A stretch of 64,000 nucleotides of DNA from Bacteroides sp. Marseille-P3684 (lineage in GTDB: Bacteria > Bacteroidota > Bacteroidia > Bacteroidales > Bacteroidaceae): positions 1,417,908 through 1,481,907 of the forward strand of contig NZ_LT985808.1 in assembly GCF_900291465.1 (NCBI RefSeq), given 5' to 3'. Below, one piece after another: positions 56,149 through 64,000 of this stretch. A program made the position numbers and the translations under genes. The stretch's first letter is position 1. The number at the start of each line of letters is the position of its first letter. Under the pieces are notes generated by a model. It was not told the DNA's origin and did not search any database. It saw only the letters and a program-made list of their open reading frames with translations.

Positions 56149-57199
56149 AGTCCAATATCTTTTGATTAAACACGGGTCGTTCGCCGAAGAGGATATCCAC
56201 CTCGATCGGCAGTATGTATAGATTTCGTTTCACTTCGTCGCTCAGCGGAAGGTGGTGCAGGCGGGTCGCGTCCTTCTCGGTGGTGAGGAGGAGGGTGCCT
56301 GCTCCGGCTTCGGCAAAGCGTCGGTTGATGGTCTCCGCGTCGCCGTCCGTGAACTGATGGTGGTCGGGGAAGCGGAGGGAGCTGATGCGCCGCGTGTAGC
56401 CTTGCAGGTCGTGCAGCAACTTGTCGGGACTGGCTATGCCGGTCAGCACCAGCACGGGGGTGTCCTCCGTCAGGCTGGACAGCGGACGGGTGGCGTCCGT
56501 CGGTCCGTCAAAGGGATGGAGGTCGCCGTAACGCAGGGTGGAGAAGAACAGTGACTGCTTCTCTTCCAGACACAGACGTTGCCGGATGGCTTCCGCTTCG
56601 GATTCCGACAAGCGAGGCGGACATTTCGACACCACCACGATGTCGGCGCGGGACTTGCCGGAGAGGGGCTCACGCAGACGTCCTGCCGGCAGCAGTGCAT
56701 CCTCGTAGATGGGGCGTCGGTAGTCCGTCAGCAGGATGTTCAGCCCAGCCTTGACGTAGCGGTGCTGATAGGCATCGTCCAGCAGGATGACATCGAGGGG
56801 AGGCGTCACCTCCGGAGCTGTCATGCAGCGGATGCCATGCGGACGGTCGGCATCGACGGCAAGGCGGATGTCCGGGAACTTGCTCTTCATCTGGAAGGGT
56901 TCGTCGCCAATCTGTTCCATCGGTATGCCTGCATCCGCCCAAAGGAAGCCCTTCGACTTACGCTTGTAGCCCCGGCTCAACACCCCGGTGTGCATCCCGG
57001 AGGCAGTGAGCAGGCGGATGAGGTATTCCGTGTGGGGGGTCTTGCCTGTTCCGCCCACGGTGAGGTTGCCGACGCAGATGACGGGCAGGGGAAACGAGAC
57101 GGAACGCAGGACGCCGCAGTCAAAGAGGGCGTTGCGCAGCCGTACTCCCAGCCCGTAGAGCCAGGCGAGCGGATAGAGGGATTTGTATGTCTTCACCAT
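56108..57199 (-). CDS. lpxK: Tetraacyldisaccharide 4'-kinase
   Basis: LpxK adds the 4'-phosphate to the lipid A precursor at the inner membrane. The 363 residues include an N-terminal membrane-linked helix (LYPLAWLYGLGVRLRNALFD), the P-loop-like VGNLTVGGTGKTPHTEYLI (about 43-61), LSRGYKRKSKGF, GDEPFQMKSKFPDI, VILLDDAYQHRYVKAGLNILLTD and PDHHQFTDGD near 280-290. It is the second gene of the operon, 13 bp after sppA. Confidence 0.95.
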   Translation of the reverse strand: MVKTYKSLYPLAWLYGLGVRLRNALFDCGVLRSVSFPLPVICVGNLTVGGTGKTPHTEYLIRLLTASGMHTGVLSRGYKRKSKGFLWADAGIPMEQIGDEPFQMKSKFPDIRLAVDADRPHGIRCMTAPEVTPPLDVILLDDAYQHRYVKAGLNILLTDYRRPIYEDALLPAGRLREPLSGKSRADIVVVSKCPPRLSESEAEAIRQRLCLEEKQSLFFSTLRYGDLHPFDGPTDATRPLSSLTEDTPVLVLTGIASPDKLLHDLQGYTRRISSLRFPDHHQFTDGDAETINRRFAEAGAGTLLLTTEKDATRLHHLPLSDEVKRNLYILPIEVDILFGERPVFNQKILDYVGTYSRDNRLPA

Positions 57200-57212
57200 C
57201 GGTCAGTGGTTT

Positions 57213-58979
57213 TCAGAGATTCAGACGGAGGACGTAAGGCAGGCGTGCCTGTACGGGAGCCTGCTGACGGATGTGTTTCACGAATTGCAGACTTTCGTAG
57301 TCGCTGCCCAGCAGGTCGCGCAGTTCAGCCTGCACGAAGCCACCCCAGGAGTTGTTCAGCAGCATGTCCCACCACTCGGCAGGGGCAGGATGCCGTGTGA
57401 GGCTGTATTCCGTCAGTCCGGCTTTCTCGGCAGCCAGGCGGATGGCAGTGTCGATGCCGCCCAGTTCGTCGACCAGTCCGATACGCTTTGCCATTTCCCC
57501 GGTCCATACACGGCCCTCGGCGATGCGGCGGATGGAGTCGGTGCTGAGTCCGCGTCCGTCTGCACAACGCTGCACGAAGAGTGCATAGCCGCGCTCGATG
57601 TTCGCCTGCATGCCTGTCCGTTGGGCATCGTCAAGTGGACGGAAGAGGCTGGCTCCTCCGTGGCGGTTGGTCGACACGCCGTCAAAGGTGATGCCCACCT
57701 TGTCCGCCACTCCCTTGAAGTTGGGTATCATGCCGAAGATACCGATGGATCCGGTCAGTGTGCCGGGGTCTGCCACGATGCTGTCCGCAGCACACGAGAT
57801 GTAGTATCCTCCTGACGCGGCATAGCCTCCCATCGACACGATGACGGGTTTTCGGGCTTTCAGGTTCATCACTTCGTGCCAGATTTGTTCCGAACCGAAG
57901 GCGCTGCCGCCGGGAGAGTTCACACGGAGGACCACAGCCTTGACCTTCTCGTCTTCCGCCAGCTTGCGCAGGTCTTCACACATCAGGGGCGCATGGATGT
58001 TGCCGTCGCCACGTCCCGAGGTGGCATCGTCGATACCGCCTTCCGCATAGTAGACGGCAATCTGTGGATGCGAGGCCTTCAGTGCCTGTGAGGTTGCCAG
58101 CGAGACGAGGTCGGCAGCTTCCACCAGGCGGAAGTCTTCCTTGTCCGTGTTGTATCGTTGGTTGATGTCGTCCTCCACGTCGTTGCGGTAGATGAGGGTG
58201 TCCACCAGACGGCAAGCCACCAGTTCCCTGGCAGGAGCTGCGGAGAGCAGACGGTCGGCGTATGCCTGAAGCGTGTCGGGGGCAATGTCGCGTGCAGCAG
58301 CCACTCCATCGACTACGCCGTTCCAGATGGATTGCAGGAAGGCGGTGGTCTGCTCACGGTTCGCCTCGCTCATCTGCGTGGCGGCATACGGCTCGACAGC
58401 CGACTTGTACGTCCCGACCTTGAATATCTGTACCTCGACACCGGCTTTCTCCAGCAGGTTCTTGTAGAACATCACTTCCGTGCTCATGCCCTCCCAGGTC
58501 ATGTCGCCGACGGGATTGAGCATCACTCGGTCTGCCAGCGAGCAGACGTAATAGGTCCCCTGACTGTAGGAGTCGGCATAGGCCGTGATGAATTTGCCCG
58601 AATCCTTGAAACGCTCCAGTGCGCCGCGCAGCTCTTCAAGGGCGGCAGGCGGGGCGGCAAAGCTGCCGGCAGTGAGACAGATGCCTTTGACCTTGTCCGA
58701 CGATTGGGCGTAGGCGATGACGTCGAGCAGCTGTTGGAGCGTCAGGTCCGTACCTCCCTGACTTGTCAGGGTCTGGAGGGTGAGCGGTTGGGGCTGTTCA
58801 GTCAGTTCCCCTTCCAGTCGGATGACGACCAGCGAGTTGTCGTCGACACTGACCGGGGTACTTGAAGAGAAGGAGGCTGCCATGCCGACGAGCATGCCGA
58901 CGCCGATGATGACCAACACGATGCCTGCGATGACCAGTCCGGTCACGGTGGCGAGAGTGTACTTCAAGAATTCTTTCAT
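57213..58979 (-). CDS. sppA: Signal peptide peptidase SppA, 67K type
   Basis: The start is the ATG at 58979 (MKEFLKYTLATVTG); the frame is open further upstream but passes through the promoter. The 588-residue inner-membrane protease degrades leftover signal peptides. One anchor (about 8-35) is followed by two S49 domains. The first (about 60-290) carries the catalytic Lys region (RFKDSGKFITAYADSYSQGTYYVCSLADRVMLNP); the second carries the Ser in SMGGYAASGGYYISCAADSIVADPGTLTGSIGIFG. It leads the operon to lpxK, PNP and thiL. Confidence 0.93.
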   Translation of the reverse strand: MKEFLKYTLATVTGLVIAGIVLVIIGVGMLVGMAASFSSSTPVSVDDNSLVVIRLEGELTEQPQPLTLQTLTSQGGTDLTLQQLLDVIAYAQSSDKVKGICLTAGSFAAPPAALEELRGALERFKDSGKFITAYADSYSQGTYYVCSLADRVMLNPVGDMTWEGMSTEVMFYKNLLEKAGVEVQIFKVGTYKSAVEPYAATQMSEANREQTTAFLQSIWNGVVDGVAAARDIAPDTLQAYADRLLSAAPARELVACRLVDTLIYRNDVEDDINQRYNTDKEDFRLVEAADLVSLATSQALKASHPQIAVYYAEGGIDDATSGRGDGNIHAPLMCEDLRKLAEDEKVKAVVLRVNSPGGSAFGSEQIWHEVMNLKARKPVIVSMGGYAASGGYYISCAADSIVADPGTLTGSIGIFGMIPNFKGVADKVGITFDGVSTNRHGGASLFRPLDDAQRTGMQANIERGYALFVQRCADGRGLSTDSIRRIAEGRVWTGEMAKRIGLVDELGGIDTAIRLAAEKAGLTEYSLTRHPAPAEWWDMLLNNSWGGFVQAELRDLLGSDYESLQFVKHIRQQAPVQARLPYVLRLNL

Positions 58980-59007
58980 AGCTGATGGTTTTTTTGATGA
59001 GTTGGGA

Positions 59008-59015
59008 CAAAGATA
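59008..59015 (-). promoter_or_regulatory. Promoter -7 box of the sppA operon
   Basis: TATCTTTG on the minus strand matches TAnnTTTG, 28 bp before the sppA ATG, with a TTG about 21 bp upstream. Confidence 0.65.
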
Positions 59016-59148
59016 AAGATTTCGGCACAGAGCTGCCAAGCAATCGGGAGAATTATTCGCCGGGAATGTTCCGTTGATGAGGCACGGACGGGTATTCCCG
59101 CCTTCTGATTCTTCTTTTCCACCCGACGGAGCGAGGTAAGGCGGAAGT

Positions 59149-59681
59149 GACAAAGTGTCAAACGAAGCCTTTCCTGGTGGCTTTCCCTGCACCAAAATAT
59201 GTCTTGGCGGATTTTTTTGCATTCTCAGGCGATTCGCGAAATGCAGATTGTCGCCAGTTCCTTCTTTTTCGTTTCCTCCCGGGTGTTCCAGCGGACGGGA
59301 CGTGTCGTTTTGTCTGTTCACATCGGTTTCTATCTGCTCTTTTAATAGCTTCCGAAATGTTGACTGCCTCGTTCTTCCAGAGAGTGAAACTCGGAATTCC
59401 TTTCTTTCATTTTCCAAAGATTTGACTTCCGCGGACGAAACAATCGTGTTTGGCAGGTGAAACTATATTGTTTGACGCCTCAAACTATATTGTTTGGCTC
59501 GCGAAACAATATTGTTCCGGGCACGTTTTGTCTATATTCCGAAAATGAAATGTATAGTTTTCTAAAATCAAAGGCCTTTTCGGGTATTTTCGTTTGCATT
59601 ATTTAGCGATTGCTCTCTGGTTTGATGGGATTGTTCAAAGTGTGCGTTAGCCTGAGTGGCTGTTTTTGCTGATTCTGTCAA
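59149..59681 (+). repeat. Dispersed composite intergenic element, copy C
   Basis: About 533 bp between sppA (minus) and the acyltransferase gene (plus). It begins GACAAAGTGTCAAACGAA, has only the right hairpin arm intact (GCATTCTCAGGCGATTCGC, 59219-59237), carries the palindrome array at 59437-59524, and closes with GTGCGTTAGCCTGA and GATTCTGTCAAGC (59642-59681). The array is preceded by CGGACGAAACAAT in both copy A and copy C. The rest of 58980-59898 shows no gene. Confidence 0.7.
59437..59524. repeat. 22-bp-period palindrome array, locus 5
   Basis: Four units start at 59437, 59459, 59481 and 59503: GAAACAATCGTGTTTG, GAAACTATATTGTTTG, CAAACTATATTGTTTG and GAAACAATATTGTTCC, with 6-bp spacers. 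Weak in-phase units may flank it at 59415 and 59525. Confidence 0.85.
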
Positions 59682-59841
59682 GCGGAAGGGTTGAAACGGT
59701 TTCTTTTTGATAGTTGGGCGTCCGGGCAGGGAGTGAAGAGGACCATCAAGTTGGCTGTATGAATTATACTAGGGAAAAGAAGTGGGCAGTGGCAGGTTGG
59801 AATAATTTTATAGGTGTACAATAATAGTTTGATTGGAGAAC

Positions 59842-59870
59842 TTGTTTCCTGTCTAAATTGTGTATGTTTG
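59842..59870 (+). promoter_or_regulatory. Promoter of the acyltransferase gene
   Basis: TTG (59842-59844), 18 bp, then TATGTTTG (59863-59870), 28 bp before the ATG at 59899. Confidence 0.6.
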
Positions 59871-59898
59871 CAACATCGTAATCATAGAAGTTTTGTGT

Positions 59899-60876
59899 AT
59901 GAAAAAGCCGGTCTATAATGATGTCATAGACTTTCAGCGCGCCCTATTGATAGTGATGGTCATTTTGGTGCATATCGTGAACTTCGGCACACTCTATCCC
60001 GAAGTGAAGGCGAGGATATTCTCCTTTTTCATGCCTGCATTCCTGATTATTACCGGCTATTTGGTGAATATCAGGAAAACGCCACGACAGTTTGGAGTAT
60101 ACCTTCTCCAGATGGCTATCCCATATACCATAATGGTCATAGGCTATATGGTGCTGTCTCTGTATCTGCCCGTTAGGGATGGCATAACGGAATTGAGTTG
60201 GGAAACCACCTTTCGCATTCTCTTCATCCGTTCCATCGGTCCCTATTGGTTCTTCAGGGTGATAATTATTTGTAGTACGCTGTATTACATCGTCTTCAAA
60301 TGTGCAGATGGGCTAAAAGTCCGTTTATGGAAAAGTAAGTCAGGAAAAGAGGATACCGCAAAGGTCGGAGAGCTATTTGTACTGTTGGCAACCTTATTCA
60401 TCGTATCACGGCTTACCCCTGCTTTGCCTTGGGATACAGCTTTTTATTTTGTGTGTGGGGTAACGATACGTCTTTTTGTGCATGATTTCGACAAGGTTTG
60501 CCCCAGAAGTTGGATGGCTTGCGTCCCATTCACACTTTTTCTATATGTTTATCCCAAGGATTTGCTCAATGTGTCAGTGCTGATACTGGTTTTCTGTTTC
60601 TTTTCGTTGACAGCTCAACTCTCCACGGTCATAACAGGCCGTTTCAGATTAGCCTTACTTTATATTGGCCGGAACACGCTGCCCATCTATATCTTTCATC
60701 CTGTTTTCACGATGGCAGGTAAATTCTTATTGCCCATATTCCAGTTTGACAAAAGTGGGCTTTGTCATGCCAGTTGTGTAACTTTATTGGCTCTTTTGGG
60801 CTCAATAGCCATAGCCCGGGTGGCTGACAAACTACACTGCTCGTGGATTATGGGGCGGGCTAAACTACTCCGCTAA
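59899..60876 (+). CDS. Membrane acyltransferase (acyltransferase-3 family)
   Basis: The 325-residue protein starts at ATG 59899 (MKKPVYNDVIDFQRALLIVMVILVH); 13 codons upstream overlap the promoter and are excluded. It has about ten hydrophobic helices and the family marks of integral-membrane O-acetyltransferases: DFQRALLIVMVILVHIVNFG at the start, FFMPAFLIITGYLVN, GPYWFFRVIIICSTLYY, and RNTLPIYIFHPVF near 260. It probably moves acetyl or similar groups onto surface glycans. It stands alone next to repeat element C. The acceptor is unknown. Confidence 0.85.
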   Translation: MKKPVYNDVIDFQRALLIVMVILVHIVNFGTLYPEVKARIFSFFMPAFLIITGYLVNIRKTPRQFGVYLLQMAIPYTIMVIGYMVLSLYLPVRDGITELSWETTFRILFIRSIGPYWFFRVIIICSTLYYIVFKCADGLKVRLWKSKSGKEDTAKVGELFVLLATLFIVSRLTPALPWDTAFYFVCGVTIRLFVHDFDKVCPRSWMACVPFTLFLYVYPKDLLNVSVLILVFCFFSLTAQLSTVITGRFRLALLYIGRNTLPIYIFHPVFTMAGKFLLPIFQFDKSGLCHASCVTLLALLGSIAIARVADKLHCSWIMGRAKLLR

Positions 60877-61164
60877 TGGTGATGTAGGAATGGTCGTTTC
60901 ATTCCGTCATTATGAGTCATCCGCCAGACAGTGCTTGTATGTTTCCGTTTGAACTCATCCTTTTTACTCAAGTTGCTGGTTTGGGTCCTCAGAGTAACGC
61001 TCTAACGCCTGATTTCGAAATACGAAACTTGAGTTATTGAGGATAAAATTATTCAGTAATTCTGCACAAGGAATATACTTGTTTGGGTAACTCTTACGGC
61101 AACAAAACAGTATGCATAGAAAAAACATTCACTTGCTTTTTATATTTAAAAGAGGACAATTATG

Positions 61165-61566
61165 TCATAAATGTCTAATCTGCATGGCTGCTCCCTCTTC
61201 CAGCAGAGTAAAACCGTTTCTTTCATAAAAGGCGATGTTCTTGTTCTCATCGGGCATAATATTGAGATAAAGGAATGAACGGTATTTGTCTTTAGCCATT
61301 AACAAAAGATGTTTGGCTATGCCCATACCTTGATATTCCGGACGAACCAGCAAATAATGGAGGAAGGCTACCATTTCCTCGTCATCAAGCCCACGTATCA
61401 GTCCTACCAACTTGTCGCCATCCCATGCCGTAATGACCAAGGATGATGATTTTAACGCTTTTATCAGGCGTTTGGGGTACTTGCCCGACAGCCAGTTTAC
61501 CGATAAAAAAAGCTCTTCTACTTCTTTTTCGGTGAAATCTCTTGTTTCTTTATAGGTTATTTCCAT
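61165..61566 (-). CDS. GNAT-family N-acetyltransferase
   Basis: A 133-residue GNAT protein. The acetyl-CoA site is LLVRPEYQGMGIAKHLLLMAKDKY (about 72-95), and the C-terminal strand-helix is FYERNGFTLLEEGAAMQIRHL. The substrate is unknown. It lies 14 bp downstream of the AraC-type regulator gene and is probably co-transcribed with it. The 288 bp between it and the acyltransferase hold an ACTCAAGT/ACTTGAGT inverted pair but no gene. Confidence 0.9.
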   Translation of the reverse strand: MEITYKETRDFTEKEVEELFLSVNWLSGKYPKRLIKALKSSSLVITAWDGDKLVGLIRGLDDEEMVAFLHYLLVRPEYQGMGIAKHLLLMAKDKYRSFLYLNIMPDENKNIAFYERNGFTLLEEGAAMQIRHL

Positions 61567-61580
61567 TATCTAAATATGAT

Positions 61581-62468
61581 TTATTGTTCCCTGAATTCAG
61601 CGGGCAAGCAACCCGTATGTCTCTTGAAGAACTTGACAAAATAAGACGGGTCTTCAAACCCTAATTGGAAAGCGATTTCCTTCACTTTCAGGCTGGAATG
61701 GAGAAGCTGGCGTTTGGCCTCCAACACGATGCGCTCGTTAATGAGGGCAAGAGGCGTGCTGTGCGAACTTTCATACACGCAGTTGGTCAGTGTTTTTGAA
61801 GATACGTTCAAATGGCCGGCATATTCCTTGACGGTGTGCATCGTGCGGTAATGATGTTCAAGCATCTGGCGGAAACGGACGAACGTGCGATTGGCAGCAT
61901 TGTTGATACATAAGGGGATGCCATGCCCCCGTTCTCCTGTGCGCTGTATATGTATCAGAAACATCTTGATGAGGTATTTCAGCATGTCCTTGTGCGCGAA
62001 AAGCCCCTCATGGACTGCTTCCGTTTCCATTTCCCGGACAAGGAAGTCCAGTCGTTCCGCACTTTCCGACTTTATGTGGTAATAAGGCGCAGCATCAAAC
62101 GCATTGAACACATTGTATTTCAGGAAAACGTTCTCGCTGCTGCCTTCGTCCGAAAGGAAACTTTCGTTGAAATGGATGATGCTTCCTTCTACACTGCGGT
62201 TGTCTTCAAAATAATGAATCTGCCCCGGCGAGATGAAAAACACGGTGTTGTCTGTCACCGGATATTCTTTGAAATCGACGTAGTGCATTCCTGTTCCTTT
62301 CTTGAACCATATTATCTGATAGAAACTGTGAATATGCGGTTCAAAGGGATGCTGCCCGTTGTTTGCAAAGAAAGCGGGAAGCTCTATCATCTCAAATTGT
62401 GCGCCCGATGGTTCCTGACTTTGACAGCTTGATATTTCAACAATTGTAACATTTTTAAAATCAGCCAT
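61581..62468 (-). CDS. AraC-family transcriptional regulator
   Basis: A 295-residue regulator. An N-terminal cupin-like sensing domain (about 30-170; HPFEPHIHSFYQIIWFKKGTGMHYVDFKEYPV, FFISPGQIHYFED) is followed by a C-terminal double helix-turn-helix (about 195-295; HLNVSSKTLTNCVYE, KEIAFQLGFEDPSYFVKFFKRHTGCLPAEFRE). The ligand is unknown. With the GNAT gene it forms a small two-gene unit. The IS1634-type transposase starts only 60 bp upstream on the other strand, so the insertion may have removed or replaced the original promoter. Confidence 0.93.
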   Translation of the reverse strand: MADFKNVTIVEISSCQSQEPSGAQFEMIELPAFFANNGQHPFEPHIHSFYQIIWFKKGTGMHYVDFKEYPVTDNTVFFISPGQIHYFEDNRSVEGSIIHFNESFLSDEGSSENVFLKYNVFNAFDAAPYYHIKSESAERLDFLVREMETEAVHEGLFAHKDMLKYLIKMFLIHIQRTGERGHGIPLCINNAANRTFVRFRQMLEHHYRTMHTVKEYAGHLNVSSKTLTNCVYESSHSTPLALINERIVLEAKRQLLHSSLKVKEIAFQLGFEDPSYFVKFFKRHTGCLPAEFREQ

Positions 62469-62527
62469 TCCAGAAAATCTTCATGGTGACGCGGGTGACG
62501 CAAACCTAAAATGAGTACCTTTATGGC

Positions 62528-64000
62528 ATGTTTGTACGCAAGAAAAAGAACCGTAGCGGCACTGTGAGCGTGGTTATCGCAGACAAGAGCAGTGGCAAGT
62601 TCAAGGAGCTTAAGACAATTGGAGTATCGTCTGCCCCCGACGAGATTGTTCGCCTTGAGGTCAAAGCGCGTCAATGGATAGACGAATATTCCGGTCAGAT
62701 GACACTTGACTTTGACGAGAGCGCTCAGGCGCTCCAAGAAGCGAGAAATACCATTGCGCGCATCGAGAGGACGCTCCAGAACACGCCACAAGTTATCCTC
62801 GGCCACATATATGACAGAATTGGCTTTGGAGTAATCGGGGACAGCATTTTGCGCCATCTCGTCATCGCAAGGGTCTGTCATCCGCAGAGCAAGGTTGCCA
62901 CAGCGTCGTATCTGAAGTCCTACTTCGACGAAGACGTTCGGTTACATAACATCTACCGCTATATGGACAAGCTGTATAATACGCAGCGCGAGAAGGTCCA
63001 GCAGATAAGCGTAGAGCACACGATGAGGATTCTCGGCGGACGGATTGGGGTCGTTTTCTACGATGTGACCACACTTTACTTCGAGTCCGCACCACAGCCG
63101 GACGATGTTCTTCGTCAGGCAGGCTTCTCAAAGGACGGCAAGATGGCAGAATCGCAGATAGTCCTCGGACTGCTGGTGAGCGAGGACGGCTACCCGATGT
63201 CCTACTCTATCTTCAACGGCAGCCAGTACGAGGGGCGCACAATGATTCCCGTAATCGATGACTTTGTCCAGCGCTTCAAGCTGACAGACTTCATCGTTGT
63301 GGCCGACTCGGGCCTTATGAACACAAAGAATGTGGAGCTGCTGGAATCCGCCGGCTACCGGTATATTATCGGGGCGAGAATCCGAAACGAGTCTCCAAAG
63401 ATTAAAGACTGGATTCTTGCAATTGACAGGACGGACGGGAACATTATTGAATGTTGCAAGAATGATTGCCAGAGGCTGGTTGTGAGCTATTCAGATGCAC
63501 GGGCAAAGAAAAACGCATGGAACCGCAACAAAGGCGTCGATAGACTCCGCAAGGCCTATGCGAAAGGTACTCTGACCAAGGACAACGTCAATAAGCGAGG
63601 CTACAACAAATTTCTCGATATCAGCAAGGACATAACCGTAAGTATCAATGAGGAAAAGATAGCAGAAGACAGTCTTTGGGATGGACTGAAGGGGTATATA
63701 ACGAATACGACCCTGTCCGGGAAAGAGGTCATATCACAATACCATGGCCTTTGGATGGTTGAGAGGGCTTTCCGTATTGGCAAAGGGACGCTCGAGATGC
63801 GTCCAATGTTCCATTTTACGGAGAAACGTATCGAGGCCCATATCTGCATCTGCTTTGTAGCCTACAAGGTGTATAAGGAACTTGAACGGGTCATCAGAGA
63901 AGTCGGCATGAAGATGAGCGTTGACAAGGTTCTTGAAATCGCCAAGACAATAACGACGCTCAGAATAAGGCTGCCCAACGGCTCGGTATATACTGAGACT
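62528..64000 (+). CDS. IS1634-type transposase (partial, runs off the window)
   Basis: From ATG 62528 (MFVRKKKNRSGTVSVVIADK) the frame stays open to the end of the window, about 491 codons. DDE-type landmarks are present: RIGVVFYDVTTLYFES (first Asp), FSKDGKMAESQIVLGLLVSEDGYPMSYSIFNG, LTDFIVVADSGLMN (second Asp) and a later Glu region around WMVERAFRIGKGTLEMRPMFH. The order and the ending phrases are those of IS1634/ISL-type transposases common in Bacteroidales. The left end of the element lies between 62469 and 62527. The gene looks intact as far as it can be seen. Confidence 0.88.
   Translation, partial: MFVRKKKNRSGTVSVVIADKSSGKFKELKTIGVSSAPDEIVRLEVKARQWIDEYSGQMTLDFDESAQALQEARNTIARIERTLQNTPQVILGHIYDRIGFGVIGDSILRHLVIARVCHPQSKVATASYLKSYFDEDVRLHNIYRYMDKLYNTQREKVQQISVEHTMRILGGRIGVVFYDVTTLYFESAPQPDDVLRQAGFSKDGKMAESQIVLGLLVSEDGYPMSYSIFNGSQYEGRTMIPVIDDFVQRFKLTDFIVVADSGLMNTKNVELLESAGYRYIIGARIRNESPKIKDWILAIDRTDGNIIECCKNDCQRLVVSYSDARAKKNAWNRNKGVDRLRKAYAKGTLTKDNVNKRGYNKFLDISKDITVSINEEKIAEDSLWDGLKGYITNTTLSGKEVISQYHGLWMVERAFRIGKGTLEMRPMFHFTEKRIEAHICICFVAYKVYKELERVIREVGMKMSVDKVLEIAKTITTLRIRLPNGSVYTET

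Noticed and set aside
58980..59417. N-terminal extension of sppA
   Set aside because: It crosses the sppA promoter and repeat element C, and the normal membrane-anchor start is at 58979.
62387..63131. Minus-strand ORFs at 62387-62881 and 62862-63131
   Set aside because: They are antisense to the clear IS1634-type transposase frame, and the first overlaps the AraC-type gene.

Overview
The window is chromosomal DNA from a Bacteroidales species, most likely a gut Bacteroidaceae/Prevotellaceae-type organism. The signs are two SusC/SusD pairs in a xylan locus, a SecA of 1100 residues with the extra internal segment usual in Bacteroidetes, many promoters with the Bacteroidetes -7 box TAnnTTTG, Bacteroidetes-specific families (DUF4286, DUF4105, DUF6340, DUF6175) and a conserved coaX-OMP-TPR-lptC-hemolysin-ppiD gene order. 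No species is claimed.

Layout. 1-2.6 kb: end of an outer-membrane protein, a HAD phosphatase, DUF4286, a small Fe-S protein and the Fe-S repair protein Ric. 2.6-4.7 kb: a 22-bp-period palindrome array, then a secreted C25 (gingipain-like) peptidase homologue. 4.8-11.8 kb (minus): the conserved envelope operon coaX to ppiD. 11.9-16.3 kb: a decayed accessory stretch holding a VSR/DUF559-like nuclease, a DUF4143 ATPase, gene scraps, an HU-like pseudogene and a TonB-receptor pseudogene. 17.1-25.6 kb (plus): a Fic enzyme with its own C-terminal inhibitory motif, DUF4105, an alkaline-phosphatase-fold protein, SecA, DUF6340 and a small acidic protein. 26.5-39.5 kb (minus): a complete xylan utilisation operon, xusA-xusB-xusC-xusD-xusE-xyn10. 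40.9-41.5 kb: a flavodoxin-like lipoprotein.

41.6-50.1 kb (minus): a tightly packed, visibly A+T-richer seven-gene operon. It encodes a CsgG-like and a DUF6175 exported protein, then three zinc-ribbon proteins (a caspase/C25-fold peptidase, an SPFH-like coiled-coil protein, a membrane Sel1-repeat protein), a small protein and a protein with an R-x4-H HEPN-like motif. This is the best candidate here for an undescribed system. 50.4-53.4 kb: remains of a type I restriction locus (dinD, rhuM-Fic, 3' scrap of hsdM) cut by a decayed IS21-type element. 54.0-59.0 kb (minus): tRNA-Phe and the housekeeping operon sppA-lpxK-PNP-thiL. 59.9-62.5 kb: a membrane acyltransferase, GNAT and AraC genes. 62.5-64 kb: an IS1634-type transposase running off the window.

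The most striking non-coding feature is a family of intergenic repeats. Five loci carry arrays of 16-bp imperfect palindromes (ends CAAA/TTTG or close variants) separated by 6 bp, giving a strict 22-bp period. Three of these arrays sit inside a larger dispersed element of about 535-555 bp with a conserved hairpin at one end and a conserved GCGTTAGCyGA block at the other. All three copies lie between divergently oriented genes.
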